A stretch of DNA of 64,000 bases from Steinernema hermaphroditum (taxonomy: Eukaryota > Nematoda > Chromadorea > Rhabditida > Steinernematidae). The notes beneath the pieces were generated by a model. That model was not told the DNA's origin. It saw only the letters and a program-made list of their open reading frames with translations, and did no database searches. The position numbers and the translations under genes were made by a program. Numbering within the stretch: position 1 is the first letter of the stretch; each line of letters opens with the position of its first letter. The stretch lies in assembly GCA_030435675.1 (NCBI GenBank), contig CM059624.1, positions 6,658,769 to 6,722,768 of the forward strand, written 5' to 3'. Below, piece by piece: positions 22,923 to 33,982 of the stretch.

Positions 22923-24814
22923 TCGACCGCCACAAACCCTGAAATCAAGCATATTTTGCTAAATAACTGCGGAAAACAGAGCAGCACGAAAAGAATTTCG
23001 CGCATGATGAAGAAGTGAAGCATTCAAATGCGACTTTAAATGTGCTGAATAGTCGATAGAATCACGATGACACCTATAGGTGAGAAAAAATGTGTGCTGA
23101 CAAGATATAAGAAATACGAAACTCGCGACAGCACCGGTATTACAAACATTGCTACAAAACAATCAATAGCGCAACAGCCACTCCCCAGCGCTGTGGAAGA
23201 GAAACGAATAGATCCACAGCTAAATATCAGCATGTCTTCCGCTATAAGGATCTAGCGGCACGTTGCTCTCCGGTGCTACTAAACACGAAAGGCGCCAGCA
23301 GATTACGTTTTAACATTCATTGCTGGTACTTGTTTTGCTTCCGGCATGAAGCAACTAAGCATCCCGCGAATATGATCCTCAATCGACGACATGTGAGAGA
23401 CGTAGAAGGATCTCGGAAAACGAAGAGGAGATTGGTTTGATCGTTTGGAGAGGCTCCAATTGCGCTATCGCTCAGAAGCGTTTTCCTACTGCATTATCCA
23501 GAGATCCGTCTTCCCATCTCGATTCGCACTCACCACATAGAGCCATGATCATCGCCTAAAGACTATTAAACGAACAAAAACTGGAACGAGCAACCTTGTG
23601 ATATTGTGATTAATTGTGATTATCCATACATCCCAAAAAGCGCCTTGTATCACTAAACAAACACCTCCCAGAACATGCAAGTCGTGGAAACGTAGAAGAA
23701 GGAAGATTCACGGTCGCGGGCAAACGCGAATTCGTGCAAATCGCCAGCTATTCATCGGTAGCCCGCATCGAATCAATAAAGCTCGGCGGAGCGTCCCTCA
23801 ATCGACGACACACTCAAAAGCGAGAGTGGACCACTATACAACTGGAGAACCGATTTCGCGCACAGGGGACTGAGAAGAAGATTTATCGATATAAAAGTCC
23901 TCGGATGCCAGTTTCGTTAAAAAAGAGATTCTGACAATGCCCCGTTCTGTCAGGAAGACTTCCAACAGTCAGTTCATAGAAGATCACCGCCATTAGCAGA
24001 AGCCTTAACCCGTGAGGTGAGAACGTTCCCAACAATTTCGAAACTCAATTCCGAATGACCTCGATAACTCAAAAGGTCATAACGAAATGTCCTTCACAGC
24101 CATTCTTCACTCTTTACGATCTTCACCGAGTCAACGATGCTGGCACCATGAGGAAGACGTGGAGAAAACCTAAATATCACATGTAAATAGCACAGGATAA
24201 ATAACACGATAAAGCGTTGGACAGAAATCCAGTTTTTGAGCAAGAGCATAGAATTTGAGAGAGGAAGAGGCAAATATTTTTGAGGCTTCTGCCTGTGATT
24301 CGGGTCGCAAAGAAAACCAAGAATCGCGGCCACCTGAAATCTCCCGAATACGTTCACGTCCTGGCAGTTCCTCGACATTGAAAAAGCACTTTGACTAAAA
24401 AGTACCCTCATGCCCGCCTTACTTTTCCAGCTTATCTGAACCCAAACCGTTTTATTCTCCGATTCTACGGGGTCCTCGAGAAAAATGCGTTCTCCACCGA
24501 CAGAGCGCATAGTAAATCGCACAATTCATCTCGGTCGGCGCACTCCCCGTCGAATCGAATCGATAAAGCGCTGTGAGAGCTCCGCACTCGGTCGCCACCC
24601 GCGAAACGTTCGGCAAACACTTTCCCTCATCTTTCGAAGAATCGCCGAAACTGAGGGTTTCAGACAGAAGTCTAGACAGAATGCAAAACGCATATCAAAA
24701 ACACAGACAGGCAGATAGTAGACATACAAAAAGATAGACAGGTAGACAGTAGACACATGCTTAAAAGCGACAGAGAGCTCAACGGTGCCCATTCGTCCGT
24801 TTCGGTCGTTCAGG
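22923..24814. other. divergent intergenic region between sel-10 and yop-1
   Basis: There is no supported gene in 1.9 kb. It presumably holds two divergent promoters. A GTCTAGAC palindrome lies near 24671, and a TAGACAG/AGACAG-rich low-complexity stretch runs over about 24665-24760, just before yop-1. Confidence 0.5.
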
Positions 24815-25472
24815 ATGGCGTCTGTTCGCAATCCTCCTACCCCTACTACGCCTCAAAAGTCGCAGCACTCCACCGCCACGGCGGTTCCGACTCCTGCAAC
24901 TCCAGGTGCCGCTCCTTCGAGCGAATCGCAAGCCGAAATCCAAGAGTTCTCTGATCTGCAGCCGGTACTCATCAATTTTTTGTACAACAAGGAGTATAAG
25001 AAGATGAACCAATTCTTTGAGGCTGTTGAGAAGAACGTTCAGTGCAAGCGCGAGCAGGTTTGATGGCTTGAAGGTTTTCAAAAATAATTATCTAGTATCG
25101 TTTCAGTTCGTTTATGGCATCTCTGGGCTCTTAGCCATCTACTTGATGTTCGGATCGCTTCCCTCTCTCGTTTGCAACTTGATCGGTTTCGGATATCCGG
25201 CTTACGCTTCCGTCAAGGCTGTCCGCACTTCAACTAAGGACGACGACACCCGCTGGTTGATCTACTGGTGTTCGTTCGCCTTCTACACTTTGTTCGACGT
25301 TTTTGCCGAAAGAGTCATGGGAGTTCTTCCAGTTTACTGGCTCTTGAAGGCGCTCTTCCTCATCTACTTGTACTTGCCGTCCACCAACGGTGCCATCAAG
25401 CTCTACAAATCTGTTGTCGACCCAGCAATCACAAAGATAGATGCGCTCTTGGAGAAATACAACACCGAGTAA
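24815..25472 (+). CDS. yop-1: YOP1/REEP5-type ER-shaping protein
   Basis: REEP/Yop1 proteins insert hydrophobic hairpins into the ER membrane and curve tubules. Exon 1 (24815-25057) encodes a Thr/Pro/Ser-rich N-terminus and then FLYNKEYKKMNQFFEAVE. After a 48 bp intron, exon 2 gives FVYGISGLLAIYLMFGS, the family core NLIGFGYPAYASVKAV near 25190, DDDTRWLIYWCSFAFYTLFD near 25250, and PVYWLLKALFLIYLYLPS, then an amphipathic C-terminal helix. 'P.Y.S..A......D..W..YW..' is the TB2/DP1/HVA22 signature. The ATG follows GTTCAG by one base, suggesting trans-splicing. An AATAAA signal lies at 25504-25509. It runs tail to tail with the RMDN gene, so the 3' UTRs nearly touch. Confidence 0.93.
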
Positions 25473-25554
25473 AGTGTAGCAAATAGAGCATGAATGAAAG
25501 TTTAATAAATCTCAACTCCTAAACCAAACGTTAAGCTATCGTCTATACAGTGAT

Positions 25555-26591
25555 TCAGAAGTCGGTAGGGACAGGCTCATATTCCTCGGGCTTCAGCTTG
25601 AAGTCAACGGAAAGAACCTTCTTGGCCTCCAGTTTTCCCTTGCCGTCGGCCTTATTCTTGTTCGGGGCGGAAAGGCACTTCTTCAATGCTTCAACGGCTT
25701 CCTTCTTTTGCCCGGCATGCTTGAGAGAATCGCCAAGGTAATACAAATTCGCGGCGGAGAATTCGGCTTTGATTCCCTCGGCCTTGTTGAAGCTTTGGAT
25801 GGCCTCAGAATACTTTTTCTGGTTATAATACGCAACTCCTAAACTCACTTGAGTCAGAATGGGAATAAAAATAACTGCTACCGAGCAAGTGCCAGGCGTA
25901 GGGATCCTTGGGAGAGATCTTGGTAGCACGGTCGAGATGCTCAACAGCATCAGAAGCCGACGCCTTCTTGTCAAGTTGAGCGAGCTTGGTCACGGCAATA
26001 GCGTACCTGTAACAATAAAAGTGATTCATCGGTCACACCACTACTATGATTACCATTTGTGAGCTCCAGCGCATCCCTTGGCGGGCTCAAGGGCAACGGC
26101 CTTCTTGGCATAGGTCTTGGCCTCGTGCAGAAGTTCCAACTTCTTGTTGGGGCACTTCGACAGTTCGGCTTGCTCCACAAGAACGCGGGCATAGCGCCAC
26201 AGGATTTCGGAGTTATCGATATCACGAACTCTCTGGAGAACGTCGTGGGCGGCATTCAATGTTTCTTCGCTCTCAATGTAGGCGACGGTGCTCAGCTTCT
26301 TCAGAGACTCTTCGAGTGAGGCGACAGCGTGCTGGTACCACTCGGGCTTCTTCTTCAAATCGGCATCGGAAATGGCTACAGCGGTGGCGGCAACCTGAAT
26401 GAGAAAATAAATGGTACTCCTCCAAAAGCAACGTCTTCTTTTAAATGTTTCCTTTTTTAATTTAAATTCGTTAAAATGCGGTTTAAACACACAGCAGAAA
26501 TTGATAACAAACTCCAGATCGAAACGCTCACCTGCACGGAAGCGGCTCCGGTGACCAGTTTGGAGGCGGATGCGAGCACGCGACGGAACAT
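25555..26591 (-). CDS. regulator of microtubule dynamics (RMDN/RMD family) TPR protein
   Basis: Five exons give about 260 residues. The short N-terminal exon MFRRVLASASKLVTGAASVQ (26591-26532) is basic and hydrophobic and resembles a mitochondrial or membrane-targeting leader. The body has helical repeats typical of RMD-1/RMDN3: ESEETLNAAHDVLQRVRDI, LWRYARVLVEQAELSKCP, KTYAKKAVALEPAKGCAGAH, then the TPR-like AVEHLDRATKISPKDPYAWH and KYSEAIQSFNKAEGIKAEFS. The sequence 'ILWRYAR...A.AL.P..G.AHKW' is a family hallmark. RMD proteins bind microtubules and help chromosome segregation; human RMDN3 tethers ER to mitochondria. Which worm RMD paralogue this is was not resolved. The ATG follows TTTCAG by 12 bases. 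Confidence 0.85.
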
Positions 26592-27244
26592 TGCGGCGAT
26601 TCCTGAAATCGGAAGAAAACATGATTAACTGGAGTTCCTCAAAACTGAGTCTGTTGACACATAACGAAACATACTTTTGCAAAATCAAAAAAGCAAGAAG
26701 CCAGAATATTTCTTACGAGCCATACAACAGCCAAACGTGTAGTGACAAGAAATCGTTCTAGGACCAACGCGTTTGACGAAACCGACGACCTGCGGAGAAG
26801 AACTGGAGGGCTGTACGCCCGCCACTTGGGAAGTTGGGAATTTCTCCGAACTTCTTGACGGGTGACAAAACGCAGCAAACAAGATACCTGTTAAGGCTAA
26901 ACTCTAATAAATCTCATCAGTGTACAATATGTTTTACGGTGAGATCCAGCCAATGCATGTTTTGTAAGGATAAGGGCTGAAATATTCCTCAGAGGTAGCT
27001 CATTTGTATTATATGCACAGTGTATCACGAAGGAAGACAGACACTATTTAGACACTTCCAGACAACCGTAACCACTCTGTCAAGCAGACATGCATGAAAT
27101 CGGTTGATTTCCCACCACTTCACATCACAAAATGACTGCAGTTCTTGTCTGGTAGACAGATTCCAATATGTCCGTCTGCAACTGTGCGTTTCTTTTCTGC
27201 GACATTCTTCTATTGCTAGCGTAACTAATCAGTGTTTTCCAGAT
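26592..27244. other. divergent intergenic region between RMDN and prefoldin 4
   Basis: Small open frames on the minus strand (about 26640-26880) have no splice context or recognisable domain. The region probably contains a shared divergent promoter. AGACAG/AGACAC words recur at 27030-27160. Confidence 0.45.
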
Positions 27245-27729
27245 ATGTCGAAGGCAAGGAAAACCGTCGTCACGAGCAAGGACCAAGCAAAGATTAATCG
27301 TTTTGCATGCTTGCATATGGAGACTGTTGAGAAAAAAGTTTGTTGATTTGACGAATTTTCGTGCTTTATGTTTATTCACCATTTAGAAACAGCTCAAGAA
27401 GATAGCGAATACCATACAGAACCTGACTGATGCCGAGGACGAGTTGATGCTTCTCTCAAGCGAGGACTTGAAGAGTGTCCCATTCAAAGTGGGACGGACC
27501 TTCATCCACTGTGATGAACATAACGTGAGTAATCGCAACTCTGCGAACATAACAAACATTGCAGGACGAGGTCAATTCCTTGATTGAAAGGGAAAAGGAT
27601 GTCCTTGAAGAAGAAGCTGTCACCCTTACCAAGCAGGTCAAACGAAACGAGAATGAGATGAGCCAGCTGAAGGAGGTTCTCTACGGAAAGTTTGGCGACA
27701 AGATAAACTTGGAGAGCTCCGACGACTGA
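27245..27729 (+). CDS. pfd-4: prefoldin subunit 4
   Basis: Prefoldin is a hexameric jellyfish-shaped co-chaperone that delivers nascent actin and tubulin to CCT. Three exons (27245-27337, 27387-27523, 27565-27729) give about 130 residues, the usual size. The N-terminal coiled coil begins VTSKDQAKINRFACLHMETV and runs KKIANTIQNLTDAEDELML. The beta-hairpin region reads VPFKVGRTFIHCDEHN, a clear subunit-4 signature (VPF.IGE.F). The C-terminal coiled coil is SLIEREKDVLEEEAVTLTKQ, ending FGDKINLESSDD. The ATG follows TTTCCAG by two bases. AATAAA lies at 27785-27790. Confidence 0.93.
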
Positions 27730-27939
27730 GCAACTGCGATCTTCCCTTCCGTTATTTTCTTTTTATTGTTGTGTAATTAAGTTGAATAAAGTTGGCTCCT
27801 TGATAGACGGAGACCAAAGACGACCAACAGATGGATACCAACCTCCTCGGGATACCGAGAAAGACAAGACTTATGCACGTAATATTTTTGATCTATACAT
27901 CGTATCAAAATACATGTGAGTATTCAATAACGTCCTTCC

Positions 27940-29610
27940 TCATCCATCATGATGCGAGCGTTCCTCGATTTCGCGCCGTTGTTGGGTGACGATACCCTTT
28001 GCTCGCAGGAGGCACACACTGTCTCTCGGAGCTCGACCTTCCAATTCCTGTGCGAGAAGTTTATATAGCGGCATTCTTGGCGTTCCTGTCTTGGTAAGGT
28101 CGGACGATCCACTTCTCTTCATAAGTCCACATTGATCAGAATCCTAAGAATATTCCAATGCAAAATGCACCATCTGCGCACAAGTACAAATACCTCACAA
28201 ACTGATGACCTCTTTGAGCGAGCCAGGATTGCTCGACTAACACTGCGACCTTTGCCATCGACTTCTTCGTTCGGTTTCCGCATGGCTATTTCCTGAAAAA
28301 ACAAAGGTAACGAGAACGTACGAAAGCGAGAAATACCCCCCGCTTCATGTTCTGAGTTGGGAAGTTCATAGCAACTTTCGGGATAACACGCCTGCTCATA
28401 TGCGAATCAGAGCGGTCCAATCGCTGCCGCGGTTGCATCTGGTTCACATACGACTCTGAGCGATCCAGTCGTGACACTAACACCTAAAGGGAAGTATCGG
28501 TCAAGATGATAAACAGGTGGGTCAGACCTTGTTAGCACTCGATGGCCGTTCGCGCCCGAGGTCAACCTTCTTCTGCTCTGTACGAATTTTCCCTGACTTT
28601 TCCCATGGACTGCAGCTTCTCCCAAATCTTCTAGCGACACTCGATGCCATTTCAGTCACTCGTGTCAACGATGATTTTCGCTTCTGCTCCGACGTTGTGT
28701 TCACTCGCTTCAGTTTCTCCGTCTTCGTGAACTCACTGCTTGTAATGCACGATGGACAATTCTTAAGGAACCAGCGAATAACACTGGCTCGCTTCTCGTT
28801 TTCCACCATGGTATCTTCTATTCTGAATATCTCTTCGCTGATATCTCCAAAGAGACAGGGAGTGAAAACCACAGCCAGACTCCTCTCGTCCATTTTGTTT
28901 GTATCCGATTTTTGCACAAGCTACAATTCAGCAAATAATGCCGAACACAAAAACTGGCCACACTTACATCATTTAACTTGGTCATCAAGTATGCAAGAGT
29001 GGTTTTAGCATACGGATCAAGACTATTCATGAGCCGCAGTACTTCCAAGCTGTCCCGATGTTCGCAGGCGACGTTTTCCAATCCTGCTAGCAGTGGCTTT
29101 TCGAGAAGGCGCAGATAATTTTTAATCATCCCGCAGACGTCGTGTACCGTCAGCCCTTCACACTTCGCGACAGCGTTGAAGTTTTCGCCGTGTAGGGCTA
29201 TTTTCTCAAAGCATGTCCGCATTCGACTCTTTTGGCCCTCCTTCCTGAAGACGCACTCCATTAATTGATACTTCCTCTCCTCCAGAAATGTGAATGCATC
29301 CGAAAGGAACCTAAACAGGAAACCATCAGAGAGCACAACAAGTGAGCAACACTCACCGCGGCACTTCGACTGCGTTCCGAACAATTACGTCCTCACCAAC
29401 ATAACGGGCGTTGGCCTCTCGTAGCTTGATTTTTTTGCCATGCCGATAGCGGTCCAATCGGCTTTCACGGCGCGACATGTCGGTCACCACGATAGGGTAA
29501 ATTCTGAAGGGGATACGGTCGTTCTTCTCCCTTTGAAGTCCGCTGTGTTGACGAATCGACCGAAATTTAACGCGCGGTAACGCAAATGCTTGTCTCAAAA
29601 GCTTAAACAT
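27940..29610 (-). CDS. RhoGAP-domain protein
   Basis: About seven exons encode roughly 430 residues. The N-terminus is basic (MFKLLRQAFALPRVKFRS). The RhoGAP domain starts at VPRFLSDAFTFLEERKYQLM (29350), with the arginine-finger segment ECVFRKEGQKSRMR, then VCGMIKNYLRLLEKPLL near 29120, LDPYAKTTLAYLMTKLND near 29000, and the closing KMDERSLAVVFTPCLFG near 28860. After the domain come a Lys/Ser-rich tail, a short repeat-like stretch LDRSESYVNQMQ / LDRSDSHMSRR (28470-28390), and a final exon ending IEERSHHDG. The protein should stimulate GTP hydrolysis by a Rho-family GTPase. An ARHGAP11-like or RGA-3/4-like assignment is possible but not proven. No C1, SH3 or PH domain was seen. Confidence 0.82.
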
Positions 29611-31479
29611 GTCTAGACAGATAGTATTTAGACAAATTATTAGACGAGACAGAGTGTCTCAAATGAACGCCGCGCGAGCAAATCAAATTCAAATTCAAAT
29701 CCCTGGAATGCAAGTATGAAATCTTTCCGACCGACCAGCGCGACATGATAAGCCACTGCAGGGTTTTCAAATGATGTCTACAAATTTTCCATTCGGGAGC
29801 ACCAGGCGGCTTCTGGCGAGCGAAGGGAATCGGTCTTTCTAGGGATTTGTTCCTCTGAATCTTTTTCGGGACCCCCCCCCCCCTCCCCCGTGCTGTTGTC
29901 ATCGCTACTTGAATGGATTGCGGTTGAGAACCTTTGGGGACGGCGTTTTGTGGATGCAGTGACCATCCGCATTTCAGGATTTTCGAGCTTGGAACAATTG
30001 CTTCCCGATACTTTCGGCTCTGATAAGGTTTGTGGAACTCGATAAGGGAATCACAAGGCGGCCCTCGTTCCCTATTGTAATCCAACCAAAAATTGCCAAA
30101 AATAGCCAAAAAAGGCTTCGAGAAAAGCGCTTTCTACCGTAAAGGATAAGGAGCTCTTGATCGCCTATGGTGTTGGAATAGCCGTTGGAATGGTTGGAGA
30201 TCCTCCAATTTAGAGATTCTTCACCCTGAACTCACCATTGCTTCTCCCGTAAATCGGAACGTTAGGCCACGTAAGCGCCTTTATCAAACGTTTGCTCACT
30301 GTTCAGTACTTAATTCAGAGTAAATGAATGCACAGCTCCCTTTCTGGATGAATTGGGGAGTAGTTGTTTGTACTTCTGAACTCTCTCTTAATTTGTGGCG
30401 CTTCCGGTCTTCTCCATTCACTATCATGTCGTCCGGCTTGTTCTACACTCGTAATCCTCCGACTCCACTCGCTCCCGACTTTCGATCCCTCGGCGAGTAT
30501 TGTTTGCGTTGTTGATTTGGAGCGTCACATCGACAAACATTTGGCAACTTGCCTCGGCTTCCTCGGCCGAAGCCCCGCGCTCGTAGATCAAGTAGTCATC
30601 GTGGACACGAACTTAGGCTTATCGCATTCAGGTTTTTGTGGAAATTTGAGCCCCACTCCAATTCCGACAGTTTCTTCAACAACTTCGACAAATCGCGGCG
30701 CCGCTGCCTAATGAGCACGTCATTTCGTGGTCAAACATTGGGACCGTCGCTCCGTGCAGATCTGTCCTTTGATCGCTTCGCCATTCTGAATGCCTAAAAA
30801 CACCACCTAGAGGGGAGGACACGGTATCAAGCCTCCAAATTTATTGTCATCCACAAAAACTGGATGAGATGAAGTTCACGAAAAGAGCGATGTACTAGAA
30901 GTTCCTCGGTGTTTATGTGTCCTTTATGTAAAACAAACAGGCGACATCAGTTTTAGATCACCTGATTGCATTTCTGCCGAAAGTAGTTCTCTAAAACGAC
31001 ACAAGAAAAGCTTTGCACAATTTTGCGCCCCAAAGAATTCCCTAAAACGAGCAAATAGACCTGCACCACCACTCCGAATACCGTACTCCGACGCCCTCTC
31101 GACGTCTCTCACTTTACATCCTCAAAACATCTTCGAGAAGCAAACACGACTCTGCAGAGGACCTGTTCCCCGAGGCGATTACTCCACAGATCCCGTGATG
31201 TTCCTTAGCTCGATTCGAACCTAATCGGCTCAGACTTTTTGTGTGTTTTGCGGCAACTTTCCGGCATCGCGTTTCCGATCGGATCGCGCGGATCGCACTC
31301 GGGAAGTGACGCCGTATTTGTTTGAAGCCGACTCCTCCGAGGCAGTCCGGTTTCTCAAGGGCGGGCCGCACGAGGTTATAAGTCCCCACTGTTTACTGGC
31401 GCTTCCGTCGTGCTCCCCGTCGCCTCCGGAGGACGGTGCCTCTAAGTTGCCCGTGTTTCAGATCGAACCTCCGCCCGCC
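29611..31479. other. intergenic region with poly-C tract
   Basis: No supported gene in about 1.9 kb. A GTCTAGAC palindrome with further AGAC words lies at 29610-29660. A run of about 14 C residues interrupted by one T lies at 29873-29890. Open frames at 30324-30711 (+) and the opposite strand lack splice signals and family features. Confidence 0.5.
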
Positions 31480-31812
31480 ATGAAGACCTGCATCGTCTTC
31501 CTTGCTCTTCTTGCCATCGCCCTCGCGGTGAGTTTTTATCGTAATCCAGCTTCATCTGAACCCCCGCTTCAGCAATACAACACCGGCTACAACTACAACA
31601 ACAACCAGAACCGCTATGGCAACAACCAGTACAACACCCAGAACACCCTTCAGCGCGACCAGGCCTACGGCTACAACACCCAGTACACCACCCAGCAGTA
31701 CGGTACTGCCTATGGAAACCAGCGATTCAACGACCAAGTGTACAACGGTGCCACTACCAGCAGCTTCATGGTAGCCACTGCGCTTACCGTAATCGCGGCC
31801 AGATTCTTCTGA
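31480..31812 (+). CDS. small secreted Asn/Tyr/Gln-rich protein with predicted GPI-anchor signal
   Basis: Two exons. Exon 1 (31480-31527) encodes a textbook signal peptide, MKTCIVFLALLAIALA. After a 43 bp intron, exon 2 encodes a low-complexity mature part rich in Asn, Tyr, Gln and Thr (QYNTGYNYNNNQNRYGNNQ, then TQYTTQQYGTAYGNQRFND). It ends in a small-residue site NGATTSS followed by the hydrophobic tail FMVATALTVIAARFF and stop, the layout of a GPI-attachment signal. Total 95 residues. No cysteine remains in the mature part. The function is unknown. A cuticle, surface-coat or antimicrobial role would be guesswork. The ATG lies 18 bases after a GTTTCAG acceptor. Confidence 0.75.
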   Translation: MKTCIVFLALLAIALAVSFYRNPASSEPPLQQYNTGYNYNNNQNRYGNNQYNTQNTLQRDQAYGYNTQYTTQQYGTAYGNQRFNDQVYNGATTSSFMVATALTVIAARFF

Positions 31813-32369
31813 TTTGCTTTCGATCCGTGCCACTTGTATACTCATCGAAAACTGTATTAAAAGTTCTAAATCATACCTTGATCATGGAAAAGTTGAAACT
31901 AAAAACTCTCGATTCGTAAAAGGCTATCTACCGTAACCCGACCCCTGAACAGATCCCAACCCCGGCAAACCTCCGAGCTTCCTTCCCCATGGACTGTGCC
32001 TCGCAAAGAGATCTAATTAATCCACGTCGCCGAACTCCTCGGCAACATTTTGCCCCTTCGGCCACTTTACGATTGCTCCGTCCAAAATTTCGAACTCCAA
32101 CGTCAGCAGAGCGCTATGATCCGTCGTCGAAGATCTTCTTTATTAATGAGCTGCCGACGAGCGTAATCAGCGATCGTGCAACGACCATAAAAACGTACAA
32201 GTTCAATGAAAACAGACGACGAGGGCCACTTTTTCTCTCCAAAAACAACATTGCCGCAAGTGAGCAGCTGTCCGCTGCGGCACAAGGTGGGCGGCGATTT
32301 ATTGACCTCGGCGCCGATTGTTCTCCGTCGCCGTAGCCCGAAGGTCCGGCAGCGCTGGCATGAAACCAC
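31813..32369. other. intergenic region
   Basis: Holds the 3' UTR of the small secreted protein and the upstream region of the HtrL-like gene. I see no further gene. One TACCGTAA word is present at about 31931. Confidence 0.45.
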
Positions 32370-33769
32370 ATGAACCAGCTCAAGTTCCTCGCCCTCCTCG
32401 CGGTGGTTGTTGTCTTCGTCCTCTTTCTCCACTTCCCCATCTTGCTTCTTCTGAATCGACCGCCGAACGACTCGAAGCCGCAGCTAGGGGCTCCGAGAGG
32501 ACCACTGAGGGCGCAGAAGACCGTCCGCTACGAGTCGAAAACGGTCAGGGATGATGACTTGGGCGCCCTGTCCCAAAAGTTCCCCCTCAGCTTCGGCCAC
32601 GAGAAGGAACCTAACGGTGAGAACACTTGTTTTCTGTTGTTGTCGAGGTGATCGCTTTGGACTATTGACGTTTTAGAGTTCAGGCGAACGACGAAGATCC
32701 ACATAACGGTTAAAGACGGGCACGTAGAGACCAAGGAGACCAACGGAGCGCTCGAGGCGAAGGAGGACGAGGGGAAACCCGACTTGGCGAGGATCAGGCG
32801 CCACGTGAACACGACGCTGGTCACTGCGCTTCTGGACATTGGCCGCGGCGACTGGGAGATCTACCAGAGGCCTCTGCGGAAATACCATGCCTTCATGAAG
32901 AACGTCCTTTCGCTGAAGGTGCCTATGGTCATCTTCGTCGACGCTAAGAGTTTTGCCTTCGTGAAAAGGATGCGCGCACTGCTGGGTCTGAAGGAGATCA
33001 CGAAGGTAGGTACGGTAGCTTGTGCCTCAGTCAATGAAGCGATCCTCTCCTGATAGACAGAATCTAGCTGATTTACCGTTTGTTCTTCAGGTGTGGCGCA
33101 TCGAAATGTCCGATCTTCCCCTCTTCCAGTACCACCATTACGCCAAACAAATAATTGACCAGGAGAAGTATGGTAGCGCCTGGCGGGAGACCTGGGACCC
33201 GAAGATGAAGTTCCACCCCGAGGCCACGAGTGCCGAGTACAATCTCGTTGTCAACTCGAAGCCCTACTTCCTCTACAACACCACCGTAGCCAACACGTCT
33301 ACCACTCTTCTACCGTAATCCTCTAGGTCGAGAACCCCTTCGGGACGAACTTCTTCGCGTGGCTCGACGCCGGTTACGGTCACGGAGACGTCTCCGTCTT
33401 CCCGCCTCACTTCTACTGGTTCCCTAGCTTCGTTCCATCCAAAATTTCGCTCATCAAGCTCACCCCCAGAAACAACCCAATCTCAAAGTACTCGTTGAGC
33501 TTACTGTACCGGGTGAATATCTCCGTCGTCTCCGGGGGTTTCCTTGGAGGCGACGCAGAGGCCATCGGCAACTTCTACGTCCTCTTCCAGCGCAAAATCG
33601 TGGAGCTCATAGCGCGGAACTACTTAGGCACGTGCGTTCTCTCGCCATGGACCTACGATAGAAACGTTTAGACGACGACCAAACCATCCTCGTGCTGCTT
33701 ATCAACGAACATCCGAGTATTTTCGAGTTGGAGCACGGCGACTGGTTCGACGCCTTCAAACTCTTTTGA
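32370..33769 (+). CDS. HtrL/YibB-domain type II membrane protein (putative Golgi/ER glycosyltransferase-like)
   Basis: The N-terminal helix LALLAVVVVFVLFLHFPILL after a short cytoplasmic start is a signal anchor. The luminal part matches the HtrL_YibB family (PF09612). It contains NTTLVTALLDIGRGDWEIYQ near 32810, MKNVLSLKVPMVIFVDAKSF near 32900, VWRIEMSDLPLF near 33095, the conserved FFAWLDAGYGHGD near 33350 and the closing GDWFDAFKLF. The bacterial relatives sit in LPS-core gene clusters and many nematode members are uncharacterised; a sugar-transfer role is inferred. Five exons. The intron after YFLYNTT keeps frame only with the donor at GTAGCC (about 33286). The last intron, 33628-33671, appears to be GC-AG. 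Family-typical DDDQTILVLLINEHP follows it. The stop is at 33767-33769. Confidence 0.75.
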
Positions 33770-33982
33770 AGAAGAAGTTCGCATTTATGTACATAACATC
33801 GGGTCAACAAGATGGCGAGAATAAGGAAAGACGTTTTGAGGCACGAGTTAAAGCGTAGCACGCCAGGAAGGCAAGTGTCATGGCAAAGAGAACTGAGCAG
33901 TGATAAAAAACAATGAATAAGTTAGGAATATGAAATAAATAGATCTGAGAACGTAGAAATATAAAGACTCTTTGTACAATAT

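Noticed and set aside
26640..26880. Overlapping minus-strand small frames (79 and 65 codons)
   Set aside because: They lie in the divergent promoter between RMDN and prefoldin 4, with no motif or splice support.
30364..30711. Plus-strand frame beginning MFVLLNSLLICGASGLLHSL, and an antisense stretch resembling a C-type lectin start (YLIYERGASAEEAEASC)
   Set aside because: Neither continues with compatible exons or shows the rest of a lectin domain. The resemblance is too short to call a gene or pseudogene.
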